NCBI RefSeq assembly: GCF_003555505.1
Contig: NZ_CP032152.1
Coordinates: 558,001-622,000 of the forward strand
Length of the DNA stretch: 64,000 bases
Direction of reading: 5' to 3'
DNA from: Thermosynechococcus sichuanensis E542
Lineage (GTDB): Bacteria > Cyanobacteriota > Cyanobacteriia > Thermosynechococcales > Thermosynechococcaceae
Shown here: positions 63,494-64,000 of the stretch, one piece after another
Layout of the letters: each line of letters starts with the position of its first letter
Position numbering within the stretch: position 1 is the first letter of the stretch
Made by a program: the position numbers and the translations under genes
Notes under the pieces: model-generated
What the model was told of the DNA's origin: nothing
Databases searched by the model: none
Seen by the model: the letters and a program-made list of their open reading frames with translations, nothing else

Positions 63494-64000
63494 ATGACAT
63501 CTGTTTCTTCGTTGCCTTCGCGCCCCCTGCGTCCCAACTGGGGGGTGATTTTTTTTATGGGCATTGTCCACTTGGGAGCGTTGCTGGCATTTGTGCCCGG
63601 ACTGTTTTCATGGTCGGCAGTGCTCCTCTGTTTTGTCCTCTACTGGGTGTCTGGTGGCCTAGGGATTACCTTGGGATGGCATCGCCTTGTCACCCATCGC
63701 AGTTTCCAATGTCCGAAATGGCTGGAATACTTTTTTGTCTTTTGCGGTAGCTTGGCCTGTGAAGGGGGCATCATTGAATGGGTTGGCCTCCATCGCAATC
63801 ACCACCTCCACTCCGATCAAGAACGGGATCAGCACAATTCCCAAAAGGGGTTTTGGTGGTCGCACATGGGCTGGATGCTCCAAGAAGTACCCGCCAAGGC
63901 AGAGGTGGAACGCCTCACCAAGGACATTAATACTGACCCTGTCTATCGGTTTTTGAATCAGTACTTTGTGCCGATTCAAGTGGTTTTAGGGGTCTTGCTG
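63494..64000 (+). CDS. desC: Delta-9 acyl-lipid desaturase DesC, 3' end cut off
   Basis: 169 codons are visible from ATG 63494; the window ends before the stop. Two hydrophobic segments (about 18-60) precede the first His box HRLVTH (63-68) and second box HRNHH (100-104), both of the delta-9 desaturase pattern; VGLHRNHHLHSDQERDQHN follows. The enzyme introduces the first double bond into membrane acyl chains. The third His box lies beyond the edge. Confidence 0.92.
   Translation, partial: MTSVSSLPSRPLRPNWGVIFFMGIVHLGALLAFVPGLFSWSAVLLCFVLYWVSGGLGITLGWHRLVTHRSFQCPKWLEYFFVFCGSLACEGGIIEWVGLHRNHHLHSDQERDQHNSQKGFWWSHMGWMLQEVPAKAEVERLTKDINTDPVYRFLNQYFVPIQVVLGVLL

Overview
The window comes from a unicellular thermophilic cyanobacterium of the Thermosynechococcus type. 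The support is a 41-residue PsbX that differs by only a few residues from the T. elongatus PsbX I remember, Ycf66, NtcA, a Tab2-type translation factor, cyanobacterial aa3 cytochrome oxidase, a cyanobacteriochrome/c-di-GMP enzyme, and many copies of the HIP1 octamer GCGATCGC. The PsbX differences point to a relative of BP-1 rather than BP-1 itself. Most of the window is densely packed chromosomal core sequence on both strands, with many 4-bp start/stop overlaps.

Layout. 0-9 kb: a type IV pilus EbsA-like gene cut by the left edge, small membrane genes, a GT4 glycosyltransferase, then a long minus-strand run ycf66 - NTF2-like - minC - minD - minE - GT2 glycosyltransferase - PLP lyase. 9-16 kb: psbX, a phosphodiester glycosidase, ctaCDE (respiratory terminal oxidase), a coiled-coil protein with a duplicated repeat, tRNA-Arg(CCG) and livF. 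16-24 kb: a predicted DXCF cyanobacteriochrome-GGDEF-EAL protein, a secreted HEGWH protein, trpS and an M1 aminopeptidase carrying HEAT repeats. 24-27 kb: a Roadblock / Ras-like GTPase / DUF4388 / hemerythrin cluster. 27-34 kb: dapB, tab2, an NtcA-site-driven amt gene, trmB, a lipase-like hydrolase and an MBL hydrolase. 34.5-39.6 kb: a three-gene cassette of a divergent sigma factor, DUF1822 and a CHAT caspase-like protease. 39.8-44.2 kb: the decayed part of the window, with a Uma2 pseudogene and IS200/IS605 remnants on either side of sbcD-pgm. 44-49 kb: nth, an RseP-type site-2 protease, accD and a PP2C phosphatase. 49.2-53.5 kb: a 1415-residue exoprotein joining a two-partner-secretion haemagglutinin domain to a C-terminal CHAT protease. 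53.5-64 kb: hemC, a TIGR03279 radical SAM protein, a Psb35-like protein, a cyclic-peptide-type ABC exporter, ntcA, a GH63/MGH1 glycosidase and the start of desC.

Themes. Light and surface behaviour recur: EbsA-like protein, blue/green-sensing c-di-GMP turnover, MglA/MglB-like GTPase with DUF4388, and a secreted haemagglutinin. Nitrogen control is also present, with ntcA and an amt gene that has a perfect GTA-N8-TAC site. The strongest candidate for an undescribed system is the sigma - DUF1822 - CHAT operon. By gene content it resembles the protease / regulator / sigma arrangement of type III-E CRISPR accessory genes, although no CRISPR array was seen here. No intact mobile element, rRNA or CRISPR array was found.
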